From: Kribbella voronezhensis
GTDB lineage: Bacteria; Actinomycetota; Actinomycetes; Propionibacteriales; Kribbellaceae
Reading direction: 5' to 3'
Assembly: GCF_004365175.1 (NCBI RefSeq)
Contig: NZ_SOCE01000001.1
Coordinates: 5,551,098-5,615,097 of the forward strand
DNA length: 64,000 bases
Shown in pieces: positions 1-7,202 of the stretch. The position numbers and the translations under genes are program-made. A model generated the notes under the pieces. That model did no database searches. It saw nothing but the letters and a program-made list of their open reading frames with translations, and was not told where the DNA came from. The number at the start of each line of letters is the position of its first letter. Position 1 is the stretch's first letter.

Positions 1-587
1 GGCAGCCGGGCGAACTCCTCGACCGGGACCGTACGCCGACGGGCCAGCGGATGGTTCCCGCTGACCAGGCCGACGCGGTAGATCTGCGAGAGCCGCGTCG
101 ACTGCACCTGCGGCTCAGCTGAGGCTCCGAAGGTCAGCACGAGGTCCACCGCGCAGCTGAGCAGTTCCGGCTTCAGCCTGGGGAACGGTGTCGGCACCGA
201 CTCGACGGCGACGCCCGGATGCGTGTGCCGCAGGGCCAGCTCCAGGCTCGCCAGCGCGGCGGGCAGCAGCGGCGCCACGACTCCGACACCGGCCGGCACC
301 GCCAGTCTCAGCGTCGTGTCCGGCTCACCCGCGGCAGCAAACCGGGCCGTCTGTACTGCGCGCAGCAACTCGGGCGCGACCTGCACGAACCGCTGCCCAG
401 CGGCCGTCAACCCCATGAACCCGCCCGAGTCCCGCTCGATCAGCGGCACACCGAGGTCAGCCTCGAGCCGCTGAATCCGCTTGGTCACCGCAGACACCGA
501 GATCCCCAACTCCGCCGCAGCCCGCCCGAAATGCCGCTGCGCCGTCACCGCGACAAAACACTCCACAGCCCCCAGCTCAAGATCCAC
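1..587 (-). CDS. LysR-family transcriptional regulator (C-terminus outside window)
   Basis: Reading the minus strand from a GTG gives 195 residues that run off the window edge. Residues 1-60 form the classic LysR winged helix: FVAVTAQRHFGRAAAELGIS, then SAVTKRIQRLEADLGVPLIE and LTAAGQRF. A substrate-binding domain follows (TLRLAVPAGVGVVAPLLPAA, then DLVLTFG). It should bind DNA as a tetramer and respond to a small ligand. The secreted peptidase gene lies 60 bp upstream on the same strand, so the two may be co-transcribed. The start is the first GTG that preserves the usual distance to the helix-turn-helix; no strong ribosome site is visible. The ligand cannot be inferred. Confidence 0.85.
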   Translation of the reverse strand, partial: MDLELGAVECFVAVTAQRHFGRAAAELGISVSAVTKRIQRLEADLGVPLIERDSGGFMGLTAAGQRFVQVAPELLRAVQTARFAAAGEPDTTLRLAVPAGVGVVAPLLPAALASLELALRHTHPGVAVESVPTPFPRLKPELLSCAVDLVLTFGASAEPQVQSTRLSQIYRVGLVSGNHPLARRRTVPVEEFARL

Positions 588-647
588 CCACCAAAGATCC
601 CACCCACAGCCGGCGCGCGACCAGCTACTGGGCAACGTCGAGAAGCG

Positions 648-2201
648 TCAGGGGTGCGTGCCTGCGGCTGGGGTTGGGATCGGTAGGGGGTGTCCCGCCA
701 CGGCGGTGTCGGTGGTGGGGAGTTCGCCCGTGAGCAGGTAGTGCGTGCCGATGGCGTTTGCTGCCGCGTTGACTGTGGCGTGGGGGTTGGCGAACACGCC
801 GTGCTTGCCGGAGTTTCGTTCGGTGACGAGGATCGAGGTCGGCAGCGCCTTGTGCATCTTCAGCGCACCGGCGTACGGCGTACCGGGGTCGCCGATGGAG
901 TTGAAGAGCAGGATGCCGGGCAGCCCCTTGCCGGTGATCTTGGGTGGGTTGTTGTTGTCGAAGGCCCAGTTCTGGCAGGCGCTGGCGCTGGTCCACATGT
1001 TGTACCAGGCGAATTGTGAGGTCTTGGCAAGCCTGGCGGCGTCTTTCTCGTACGTCGATCGCTGGCGCGGCCAGGCCGAGTCGGCGCAGATCACCGAGGT
1101 GAAGCTCGCGGTGGCCTGTTCGGTGTCGGCGCTCAGGTCGGGGGCGGCGAAGTCGGTCAGGAGGCTGCCGTCCCCGTCGACGGCGTAGGCGCTGAGTGCC
1201 TCGGTGAACGGGATCCAGGCGGCTTCGGCGAACATCACGCCGTACGCCGTGCCGAGCAGTTCGCTGCCGCCGACGACTCCGTGTGGGGTGGTTCGGAAGT
1301 CGGTGAGGGTCTTGTTCCAGGCAGCGCGGACGGCTGCGACGGTGGTGCCGAGGTGGAAGACGTTGTCGTACTTCGCTACCCATTGCAGGTAGTCGTGGTC
1401 GAACCGTTTCTGCAAGGCGGTCGACTGGGCCAGCGCTAGCTGGTACCACAGGTCTTTCGGTGTGGGGTCGACGTTGCCGTCGAGGATCATCCGACCGACC
1501 CGGTGTGGGAACAGTTGTCCGTAGACGGCGCCGAGGTAGGTGCCGTAGGAGAGACCCAAGTAGTTGAGCTTGTTCTCACCGAGACCGGCGCGGACGGCGT
1601 CCATGTCCCGGGCGACGTCGACCGTGCCTAGGTGGGGAAGGAGCGCCTTGTTGTTGGCGTAGCACCCGTCCGCGTAGCTGCTCCACAGCTTCCACAGCTC
1701 GCGTCGGCTCGCCTTGGCGTCCGGGTCCGGCTGCGGTGCGTTGAAGTGGTCAGGGGCGGCGCAGCTGACCGGCGAGGTGAGGAAGACGCCGCGTGGATCG
1801 AAGCCGATGACGTCGTACGCATCCAGTACGGCGGTGTCGAGTCGGGTGAAGCCGGTCGGGTCCAGTCTGGTCAGCGATCCGGCGTACGCCGCGCCGCTGA
1901 TGCCCGGGCCGCCAGGGTTCACCACCAGCGAGCCGATCCGCTGCGAAGGCTTGTTGGCCGCGTGCTTGGTCACCAGCACCGAGATCGTGGCGCCGTGCGG
2001 GTGGGAGTAGTCCAGCGGGACCTTCAGCGTGGCACAAGTGAGCGCAGGGTACGGCGTGGCGAGCTCGGCCGGGCACGCACCGAAGGTCAGCGCCTTCTCA
2101 GCGGCGCCCGGCTGCGCGACAGCCGGCACCGAGCGCGCGATCGGCGCAAGCATTGCTGCAGCGGTGAACGCTGCCAGCAGGCGAGTTCGCAGGAGAATCA
2201 T
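648..2201 (-). CDS. secreted alpha/beta-hydrolase, tripeptidyl aminopeptidase (TAP/S33) family
   Basis: The 517-residue protein begins with a signal peptide (basic MILLRTR, then an alanine/leucine core ending near PAVAQP), so it is probably exported. The oxyanion motif NPGGPGISG is near residue 93. The nucleophile elbow GLSYGT, the acid in the C-terminal segment FNSIGDPGTPYAGA, and the histidine in GKHGVF complete a Ser-Asp-His triad, with the TAP-like C-terminal domain present. Family members release N-terminal tripeptides or hydrolyse proline-type peptides outside the cell. Size is normal for Streptomyces Tap/SlpD/SlpE homologues. Substrate preference is inferred from family only. Confidence 0.88.
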   Translation of the reverse strand: MILLRTRLLAAFTAAAMLAPIARSVPAVAQPGAAEKALTFGACPAELATPYPALTCATLKVPLDYSHPHGATISVLVTKHAANKPSQRIGSLVVNPGGPGISGAAYAGSLTRLDPTGFTRLDTAVLDAYDVIGFDPRGVFLTSPVSCAAPDHFNAPQPDPDAKASRRELWKLWSSYADGCYANNKALLPHLGTVDVARDMDAVRAGLGENKLNYLGLSYGTYLGAVYGQLFPHRVGRMILDGNVDPTPKDLWYQLALAQSTALQKRFDHDYLQWVAKYDNVFHLGTTVAAVRAAWNKTLTDFRTTPHGVVGGSELLGTAYGVMFAEAAWIPFTEALSAYAVDGDGSLLTDFAAPDLSADTEQATASFTSVICADSAWPRQRSTYEKDAARLAKTSQFAWYNMWTSASACQNWAFDNNNPPKITGKGLPGILLFNSIGDPGTPYAGALKMHKALPTSILVTERNSGKHGVFANPHATVNAAANAIGTHYLLTGELPTTDTAVAGHPLPIPTPAAGTHP

Positions 2202-2301
2202 CTGCCTGTACTACACCCAACGGCCCGGCCACAGCCACAGATCACCCGCAAGCGCACCGCCGCCCGTCAGGAGCGCGGCGGGGCGTACGTAGTACTGGGT
2301 G

Positions 2302-2541
2302 TCAGGCGACCAGTTTGTCGGCGATCTGGGCGATGCTGGGGTTGGTCATCGCGGTGCCGTCGGGGAAGACGACGGTGGGGACGGTCTGGTTGCCGTTGTT
2401 GACCTTCTCGACGATCTTCGCGGCGTCCGGGACCTGCTCGATGTCGACCTCGGTGAACTCGATACCGGCCCGCTTCAGCTGGCCCTTCAACCGGTGGCAG
2501 TAACCGCACCAGGGAGTCGAGTACATCGTGAATGCCGCCAT
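2302..2541 (-). CDS. mrx1: mycoredoxin (glutaredoxin-like mycothiol-dependent oxidoreductase)
   Basis: A 79-residue single thioredoxin-fold protein. The active site CGYC lies in STPWCGYCHRLKGQL near residue 12, the cis-proline is in QTVPTVVFPDG, and the C-terminal helix is SIAQIADKL. The length and the TVPTVVF signature match mycoredoxin-1, which reduces mycothiol mixed disulfides using mycothiol and its reductase. It lies divergently next to uvrD2, the same pairing seen for Rv3198A/Rv3198c in M. tuberculosis. A generic NrdH/glutaredoxin is the alternative, but context and motif favour mycoredoxin. Confidence 0.9.
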   Translation of the reverse strand: MAAFTMYSTPWCGYCHRLKGQLKRAGIEFTEVDIEQVPDAAKIVEKVNNGNQTVPTVVFPDGTAMTNPSIAQIADKLVA

Positions 2542-2653
2542 CGTCGGCTTGCTCCGTCTCTGTTGAACGCCGGGCTGCGGATTCTGTCCGACGGCCCGTC
2601 TAGGGTGGCTCTACCTTGTATCCGAACCGCTGTAGTGGGAGTGCTGTTCCCGC

Positions 2654-4780
2654 ATGTCTCAGTCCGTGAGCAACATCACGCAGGCCGTCGCCGGCCGGTC
2701 CGCCGACGAGCTGCTCGAGGCCCTCGACCCCGAGCAGCGAGCCGTCGCGACCGCCTTGCACGGCCCGGTCGTCGTGATGGCCGGGGCCGGCACCGGGAAG
2801 ACCCGCGCGATCACCCACCGGATCGCGTACGGCGTGCGCACGGGCACCTACGACCCGGCCCGCGTGCTGGCCGTGACGTTCACCCAGCGCGCGGCCGGTG
2901 AGATGCGCGGCCGGCTCGCCCAGCTCGGCGCGAACGGCGTCCAGGCCCGGACCTTCCACTCGGCCGCGCTCCGGCAGGCGAGGTGGTTCTGGCCGAAGGT
3001 GTTCGGCGGCGAGCTGCCACCGATCATCGACCGGAAGTTCCCGCTGCTGACCGAGGCGGCGAACCGCTGCCGGGTCCGCGTCGACACCCCGGCACTGCGC
3101 GACCTGGCTGGTGAGGTGGAGTGGGCGAAGGTGAGCAACGTCCGCCCCGACGACTACGCGAAGATCGCGCCGCAGTCCGGCCGGGCGCTGGCCGCGTTCG
3201 ACCCCGCGACGATCGCGCGCGTCTTCGCGGCGTACGAGGACGTCAAGATCGAGCGCGGCCGGATCGATCTGGAGGACGTGCTGCTCTGCGCGGTCGCGCT
3301 GCTGGCCGAGGACGAGCGGGTCGCCGCCGAGATCCGCCGGCAGTACCGGACCTTCGTGGTCGACGAGTACCAGGACGTCTCCCCGCTGCAACAGAGCCTG
3401 CTCGACCTGTGGCTGGGCGGCCGCGAGGACGTCTGCGTGGTCGGCGACCCCGCGCAGACCATCTATTCCTGGGCCGGCGCCGACCCGGAGAACCTGGTCC
3501 GTTTCGCCCAGCGCCACCCGTCCGCCGCGGTGATCAAGCTGGTCCGCGACTACCGCTCCACCCCGCAGATCGTCGACGTGGCGAACAAGGTGCTCGACGC
3601 GGCCGGCCCGTCCGGTCTGCCCGGCCGGGTCACCCTGCGCTCGCAGCGCGACGCCGGCCCGACCCCGACGTACCGCGAATATCCGGACGAGGTCGCCGAG
3701 GCGGACGCCGTCGCCCGCGCGATCAGCCGCCTGCAGGATTCCGGTACGGCGCTGCGCGACATCGCCATCTTGTTCCGGACCAACGCCCAGTCCGAGAACT
3801 TCGAGCAGGCGCTGGCCGAGCGGAAGATCCCCGCCGTACTGAAAGGTGCCGAGCGGTTCTTCGAGCGCGCCGAGATCCGGCAGGCGGCGATGCTGCTCCG
3901 CGGCCAGGCCAAGGCCGGCAGTGCCGCCGACGACGACCTGGTCGAGACCGTCACCGGCATCCTCGGCGGTGCCGGCTGGACGGTCGACCCGCCCGAGGGC
4001 AAAGGCGCGGTCCGGGATCGCTGGGAGTCATTGGCCGCGCTCGTCACGATGACGTCCGATTTCGCCAAGGCACATCCCGAGGCCGGATTCGCCGACCTGA
4101 TGGCCGAGCTGGACCGGCGCGCGTCGATCCAGCACGCGCCGCTGGCCGAGGGCGTCACGCTCGCCACCCTGCACGCGGCGAAGGGCTTGGAGTGGGGCTG
4201 CGTGTTCATCGTCGGCGCGCACGAGGGCACGCTGCCGATCAGCTACGCCCAGACCCCGGCCCAGGTCGAGGAGGAGCGGCGGCTGTTCTATGTCGGCGTG
4301 ACCCGGGCGAAGGACCAGTTGTCCGTCAGCTGGTCGACCTCGCGCTCACCGGGCGGTCGCGGTCAGCGGGGGCCGACCAGATTCCTGGACCCGATCGGGG
4401 TGCGCAGCTCCCGCGCCGGCGAGCGGGAGCCGTCGTCGGTGCGGGCCGGTGCGCCACGGGCGGGGCGCTCGGACAAGCCGATCCCGAAGTGCCGGGTCTG
4501 CGGCCGCGGCCTGCTCGAGGCGGCCGCCCGCAAACTCGGCCGGTGCGAGGACTGCCCGGGCTCGATGGACCAGAAGCTGTACGACGCCCTGCTCGAGTGG
4601 CGGGCCGAGCGCGCCGCCGAGGAGGGGATGCCCGCCTTCGTCATCTTCACCGACGCGACGTTGATCGCGATCGCGGAGACCCGCCCGACCGACGAACGCG
4701 AACTCCTCCGCATCCCCGGCATCGGCCGCACCAAGGTCTCGAAGTACGGCGAACCAGTCGTCAACATCTGCACCCGCTGA
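2654..4780 (+). CDS. uvrD2: ATP-dependent DNA helicase UvrD2 (SF1A, HRDC domain)
   Basis: A 708-residue superfamily 1A helicase. The Q motif (LDPEQRAVA) and Walker A AGAGTGKT (residues 43-50) are followed by FTQRAAGEMRGRL (motif Ia), VVDEYQDVSPLQQ (motif II), GDPAQTIYSWAGA (motif III), DYRSTPQIV (motif IV), TLHAAKGLEW (motif V) and FYVGVTRAK (motif VI). A four-cysteine module (CRVCGRG and CEDCPG, about residues 615-635) precedes a C-terminal HRDC-like domain ending ELLRIPGIGRTKVSKYG. This architecture is typical of actinobacterial UvrD2, a 3'-5' helicase in DNA repair and replication. It runs upstream of whiB7 on the same strand but is separated by over 400 bp, so it is likely a separate unit. 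Confidence 0.95.
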   Translation: MSQSVSNITQAVAGRSADELLEALDPEQRAVATALHGPVVVMAGAGTGKTRAITHRIAYGVRTGTYDPARVLAVTFTQRAAGEMRGRLAQLGANGVQARTFHSAALRQARWFWPKVFGGELPPIIDRKFPLLTEAANRCRVRVDTPALRDLAGEVEWAKVSNVRPDDYAKIAPQSGRALAAFDPATIARVFAAYEDVKIERGRIDLEDVLLCAVALLAEDERVAAEIRRQYRTFVVDEYQDVSPLQQSLLDLWLGGREDVCVVGDPAQTIYSWAGADPENLVRFAQRHPSAAVIKLVRDYRSTPQIVDVANKVLDAAGPSGLPGRVTLRSQRDAGPTPTYREYPDEVAEADAVARAISRLQDSGTALRDIAILFRTNAQSENFEQALAERKIPAVLKGAERFFERAEIRQAAMLLRGQAKAGSAADDDLVETVTGILGGAGWTVDPPEGKGAVRDRWESLAALVTMTSDFAKAHPEAGFADLMAELDRRASIQHAPLAEGVTLATLHAAKGLEWGCVFIVGAHEGTLPISYAQTPAQVEEERRLFYVGVTRAKDQLSVSWSTSRSPGGRGQRGPTRFLDPIGVRSSRAGEREPSSVRAGAPRAGRSDKPIPKCRVCGRGLLEAAARKLGRCEDCPGSMDQKLYDALLEWRAERAAEEGMPAFVIFTDATLIAIAETRPTDERELLRIPGIGRTKVSKYGEPVVNICTR

Positions 4781-5180
4781 CCCCCGCCGGTCGTCCGGGC
4801 TTGCAGTAGGGCGCTCAGCCCGGCGGCCACCACGGCTCGCGGTACGGCGATCAGCGGGGGACACCCCGGCTCGGGGTACGGCGGCTCAGTCGTCAGACCG
4901 ACGGTCGTGGGGGCTCGGAGTGCGGTGCGGGCTGAGGTCTGGAGCGTTTGCCCTTCGGGCAAACAGTTCGGGTGTAGGGGGAAATGTTGTTGCGGGGTCA
5001 GCGGGGGCGGGCGCATTGTTAGATCTCAGGTTCTGCTGACGGCAGATCTGGCAATTAGATGACAGAGGCAACGATCCCGGAGGGTGCCGGAGAGGCGCCG
5101 GAGCGTGCCGGAACGGTGCCCCGGAAGCAAGATCCGGACCCCGCGGCGGCAACTTCCGGCCAACTTCGCAAACTGGCGTT
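4781..5180. other. gene-free stretch between uvrD2 and the whiB7 promoter
   Basis: No open frame here has both a plausible ribosome site and protein-like composition; the frames that exist are proline/arginine-rich by-products of GC content. Apart from the small hairpin noted separately I see no gene. The right-hand part may contain upstream control sequence for the whiB7 promoter. Confidence 0.6.
4947..4963 (+). terminator. small hairpin downstream of uvrD2
   Basis: TTTGCCC and GGGCAAA form a perfect 7-bp stem around the three-base loop TTC. There is no T-tract. It is the only compact hairpin noted between uvrD2 and the whiB7 promoter, so it may end uvrD2 transcription, but its weak stem and distance of about 165 bp from the stop make this tentative. 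Confidence 0.35.
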
Positions 5181-5217
5181 AAATAGTTTGCGGGGCCTGA
5201 CGAGGTCGGCGTACTGT
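5180..5217 (+). promoter_or_regulatory. whiB7-type promoter with AT-rich WhiB7 site next to the -35
   Basis: The sequence TTAAATAG directly abuts a -35-like TTGCGG (5188-5193), followed 18 bp later by TACTGT (5212-5217) as the -10. WhiB7 is known to act with the primary sigma factor at promoters having a short AT-rich block immediately upstream of the -35, and to activate its own gene. The AT block stands out in otherwise GC-rich DNA. Transcription would begin near 5224, giving a leader of about 430 nt before whiB7. Confidence 0.65.
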
Positions 5218-5310
5218 TCTTTCTGCGGTCGAGGGTGTGGCCGAAAACTTCAAACCATAGCGATCGAGCTAACCGCCCGCTTCGCCACAACGAGAGGAGG
5301 TGCCTTGGAA

Positions 5311-5505
5311 ATGATCACCATCAACGCGATGAAGCCGAACGGCGTCAGCGTGCCGTCGTGCGCCCAGATCCAGGGTGCCGTCCCGACGCGCCCGCACGCG
5401 TCCGTTGTGCTCATGGCCACCGGTTTCGCCCAGTTCCGGGGCGCAGCTGTGGGCGATGCGAAGTACGGCGGTCAGGGTTCTCGAGCATGGAGTCCACCGG
5501 TCTGA
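5311..5505 (+). CDS. upstream ORF in the whiB7 leader (64-residue leader peptide)
   Basis: An AGGAGG (5295-5300) sits 10 bp before ATG, one of the best ribosome sites in the window. The frame encodes 64 residues (MITINAMKPNGVSV... ending RAWSPPV). Composition resembles no known domain. The stop codon lies inside a hairpin (5497-5520), and the last third of the frame contains AGGGTTCT, which can pair with the 5' arm of the downstream terminator. Known whiB7 leaders contain a translated uORF whose slowed translation by ribosome antibiotics permits read-through, so this is most likely a sensor uORF rather than a functional protein. An in-frame TTG two codons upstream is the alternative start. 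Confidence 0.75.
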   Translation: MITINAMKPNGVSVPSCAQIQGAVPTRPHASVVLMATGFAQFRGAAVGDAKYGGQGSRAWSPPV

Positions 5506-5520
5506 CTCGAAGTCAGCCGG
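5497..5520 (+). promoter_or_regulatory. hairpin over the uORF stop codon in the whiB7 leader
   Basis: CTGACT and AGTCAG form a 6-bp stem with loop CGA, extended by CCGG/CCGG with one bulged T. The uORF stop TGA (5503-5505) lies in the 5' strand of the stem, so a ribosome reaching the stop would melt it. This fits a role as a switch element upstream of the terminator. Confidence 0.6.
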
Positions 5521-5529
5521 CACCTCCAA

Positions 5530-5570
5530 GGCCGCGGAACCCTCACCAGGGTCCCGCGGCCCTTTTGTTT
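5530..5570 (+). terminator. intrinsic terminator/attenuator in the whiB7 leader
   Basis: GGCCGCGG (5530-5537) pairs with CCGCGGCC (5554-5561). After one A/C mismatch, ACCCT (5539-5543) pairs with AGGGT (5548-5552) around loop CACC, and a CTTTTGTTT tract follows. It is a textbook rho-independent terminator about 85 bp before the whiB7 start and with no gene ending just before it except the uORF. Its inner arm ACCCT can alternatively pair with the uORF sequence AGGGTTCT (5474-5481), which would disrupt the terminator. Confidence 0.85.
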
Positions 5571-5655
5571 GTCCGACACAGTTTTGTCGGCCACCACCCG
5601 GTGGTCGTCGAAGACGGCAAGAGAACAGCAAGACAGTCACTAGGAGGTGACCGGA

Positions 5656-5943
5656 ATGAGCGTTAGCTTCCTCGATGCCTTCACCGAGGTTGCAACGTCG
5701 CAGGACCTGCCCTGTCGGTCCTACGCGCCAGAGCTCTTCTTCGCCGAATCGCCGGCGGACGTCGAGCACGCAAAGTCGTTGTGCACCACCTGCCCGCTCA
5801 AGGCCGAGTGCCTGGCCGGAGCGCTCGAGCGTTCCGAGCCGTGGGGAGTGTGGGGCGGCGAACTGTTCGTCCAAGGTGTTGTGGTTCCGCGCAAGCGGCC
5901 CCGTGGGCGTCCACGTAAGTGCGACACCGTTACCGCCGCCTGA
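5656..5943 (+). CDS. whiB7: WhiB-family transcriptional regulator WhiB7 (WblC)
   Basis: A 95-residue Fe-S transcription factor. Four cysteines are arranged as C-(x~26)-CxxC-xxxxx-C (DLPC, LCTTCPLKAEC), followed by the G(V/I)WGG turn (WGVWGGEL) and a C-terminal AT-hook RPRGRPRK. The AT-hook is diagnostic of WhiB7. WhiB7 binds the primary sigma factor, recognises AT-rich DNA next to the -35, and switches on intrinsic resistance to ribosome-targeting antibiotics. AGGAGG lies 8 bp before the chosen ATG; an in-frame GTG three codons upstream overlaps that site and is unlikely. Expression is probably controlled by the promoter and attenuator upstream. Confidence 0.95.
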   Translation: MSVSFLDAFTEVATSQDLPCRSYAPELFFAESPADVEHAKSLCTTCPLKAECLAGALERSEPWGVWGGELFVQGVVVPRKRPRGRPRKCDTVTAA

Positions 5944-6010
5944 ACGACCCCATCCACCCGAATCGAGACGACAAACCATGAAGACCCAGACTTCACCCAG
6001 GAGAGTTGAA

Positions 6011-6196
6011 ATGCATTTACTTCAAGAAGATCTCGCTCGTGCTCATTGTCGTTCCAAACTGAACGACGCGGAGCAGAACCGGCGCTTCCACCTGGCGACC
6101 CAGATCGCCAAGGCCCAGAAGCAGGCCGAGCGGGCCACCCGTCGCGCGGAGAGGGCCAGTGCAAAGGCACGCCTCACCCTCGCCCGGCTGGTCTGA
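6011..6196 (+). CDS. small basic alpha-helical protein of unknown function
   Basis: A 61-residue frame (MHLLQEDLARAH...) preceded by AGGAGAG at 5 bp, 67 bp downstream of whiB7. It is rich in Ala, Arg, Lys and Gln and looks entirely helical, with a charged run ERATRRAERASAKAR that could be a coiled coil or nucleic-acid-binding helix. An upstream in-frame ATG at 5978 would add 11 residues but has a poorer ribosome site. Position before a strong terminator suggests it ends the whiB7 transcript. No function can be assigned. Confidence 0.65.
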   Translation: MHLLQEDLARAHCRSKLNDAEQNRRFHLATQIAKAQKQAERATRRAERASAKARLTLARLV

Positions 6197-6246
6197 TCTA
6201 CCACCACCCCCGGCACTTCTGACCAGGCGCCGGACACACTGAACGC

Positions 6247-6282
6247 CCGAGGGGCGGCATCCACCCGGATGCCGCCCCTCGG
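6247..6282 (+). terminator. strong hairpin terminator after the whiB7 unit
   Basis: A perfect 16-bp stem, CCGAGGGGCGGCATCC with its complement, closes a four-base loop ACCC. It lacks a T-tract, as is usual for actinobacterial terminators. It lies 50 bp after the stop of the small helical protein. Confidence 0.8.
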
Positions 6283-6355
6283 CACGTCCACGCCGGTACG
6301 CCGTACGCCGGTACCTCGGCGTCGCCCTGCAGACCCAGCCACAGTGTGCTGATCT

Positions 6356-6389
6356 CCCTGGCCGCCCCATCCGTCCGGGTCGGCCAGGG
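6356..6389 (-). terminator. hairpin terminator of the Nudix gene
   Basis: CCCTGGCCG pairs with CGGCCAGGG (9 bp) around a 16-base loop. The stem lies immediately downstream of the minus-strand Nudix stop codon. Confidence 0.6.
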
Positions 6390-6390
6390 T

Positions 6391-6930
6391 TCAGGCCTTC
6401 GCGAGCAGCTCGGTCAGCATCGCCTGTTGCAGACCCACCAAGGTGATTCCGCTGACGATCTCCTGGCGGGCGATCATGCCCGGTACGTCGGCCAGCGGCA
6501 CCCATTCGATCCGGTCCGACTCGTTCCGCTCGACCGGTTCCCCGACGTACGACGCGCTGGTCGCCCGGAAGACGTGATGGGTCGAGTCGATGATCCCCGC
6601 ACCTGGTTCGGAGCGGATCAAGGCTGTGAGCGGACCCGGCCGCCACCCGGTCTCCTCCTCGACCTCCCGCGCCGCCGCGTCCACCGGCGCCTCACCCGGC
6701 TCCACGATCCCCATCGGCAGCTCCCACGCCCAGGTGTCGGTCAGGAACCGATGCCGCCACAGCAGCAGTACGCGCTGCTCGGCATCGGTGACGACAGTCG
6801 CAGCGACATCACTGAGCCGTACTGCGTCGTAGGCGACCCGCTGGCCGTCCGGCTGTTCGACGTCCAGCCGGCACACCCTCAGCCAGGGACTGCTCCACAC
6901 CACTTCTTCGCCGTGCACGAGCCAACGCAT
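6391..6930 (-). CDS. Nudix hydrolase, ADP-ribose pyrophosphatase-like
   Basis: A 179-residue protein with a complete Nudix box (GIVEPGEAPVDAAAREVEEE then TGW) at about residues 74-96, which binds the metal and cleaves a nucleoside diphosphate linked to X. The N-terminal part (ESPWLRV-like VVWSSPWLRVCRLDVEQPDG) and the PGAG-type loop after the box (EPGAGIIDSTHHVF) resemble ADP-sugar pyrophosphatases. It is divergent from a small zinc-ribbon gene with only 32 bp between the starts, so the promoters must overlap. Exact substrate is unknown. Confidence 0.88.
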   Translation of the reverse strand: MRWLVHGEEVVWSSPWLRVCRLDVEQPDGQRVAYDAVRLSDVAATVVTDAEQRVLLLWRHRFLTDTWAWELPMGIVEPGEAPVDAAAREVEEETGWRPGPLTALIRSEPGAGIIDSTHHVFRATSASYVGEPVERNESDRIEWVPLADVPGMIARQEIVSGITLVGLQQAMLTELLAKA

Positions 6931-6962
6931 GCGCCGGAGCCTAGCTGTTCAATACTGGGATC

Positions 6963-7130
6963 ATGCCCAATGCAACCTGCTCCCTCTGCGGCCGGCAGGC
7001 CGATACCGAAGAGGCGCCGATCACCTGGATGACCTCGCTCGAGAACGGCCGCAAACTCCTGTACTGCGACCAGTGCGCCCGCGAGAACGTCCGCAGCATC
7101 GAGGGGAAGCTCGACAGCGCCTGGTGGTGA
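6963..7130 (+). CDS. small zinc-ribbon protein
   Basis: A 55-residue protein with two CxxC knuckles, CSLCGRQ near the N-terminus and CDQCAREN near residue 35, spaced as in a treble-clef or zinc-ribbon fold. The start is an ATG shortly after the divergent Nudix start. The composition is protein-like (ends KLDSAWW) and unlike the shadow frames around it. It probably binds zinc structurally; whether it touches nucleic acid or protein is unknown. Confidence 0.75.
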   Translation: MPNATCSLCGRQADTEEAPITWMTSLENGRKLLYCDQCARENVRSIEGKLDSAWW

Positions 7131-7202
7131 GCACGTGTCGACCTGCGCGAGTCCGACACGCCGCGCCCGGCGTACTCGGGGTGCGGCGGATCGGCGTACG
7201 GG

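Noticed and set aside
5059..5310. N-terminal extension of the whiB7 uORF back to 5059
   Set aside because: The extension would start upstream of the promoter. The AGGAGG before 5311 marks the real start.
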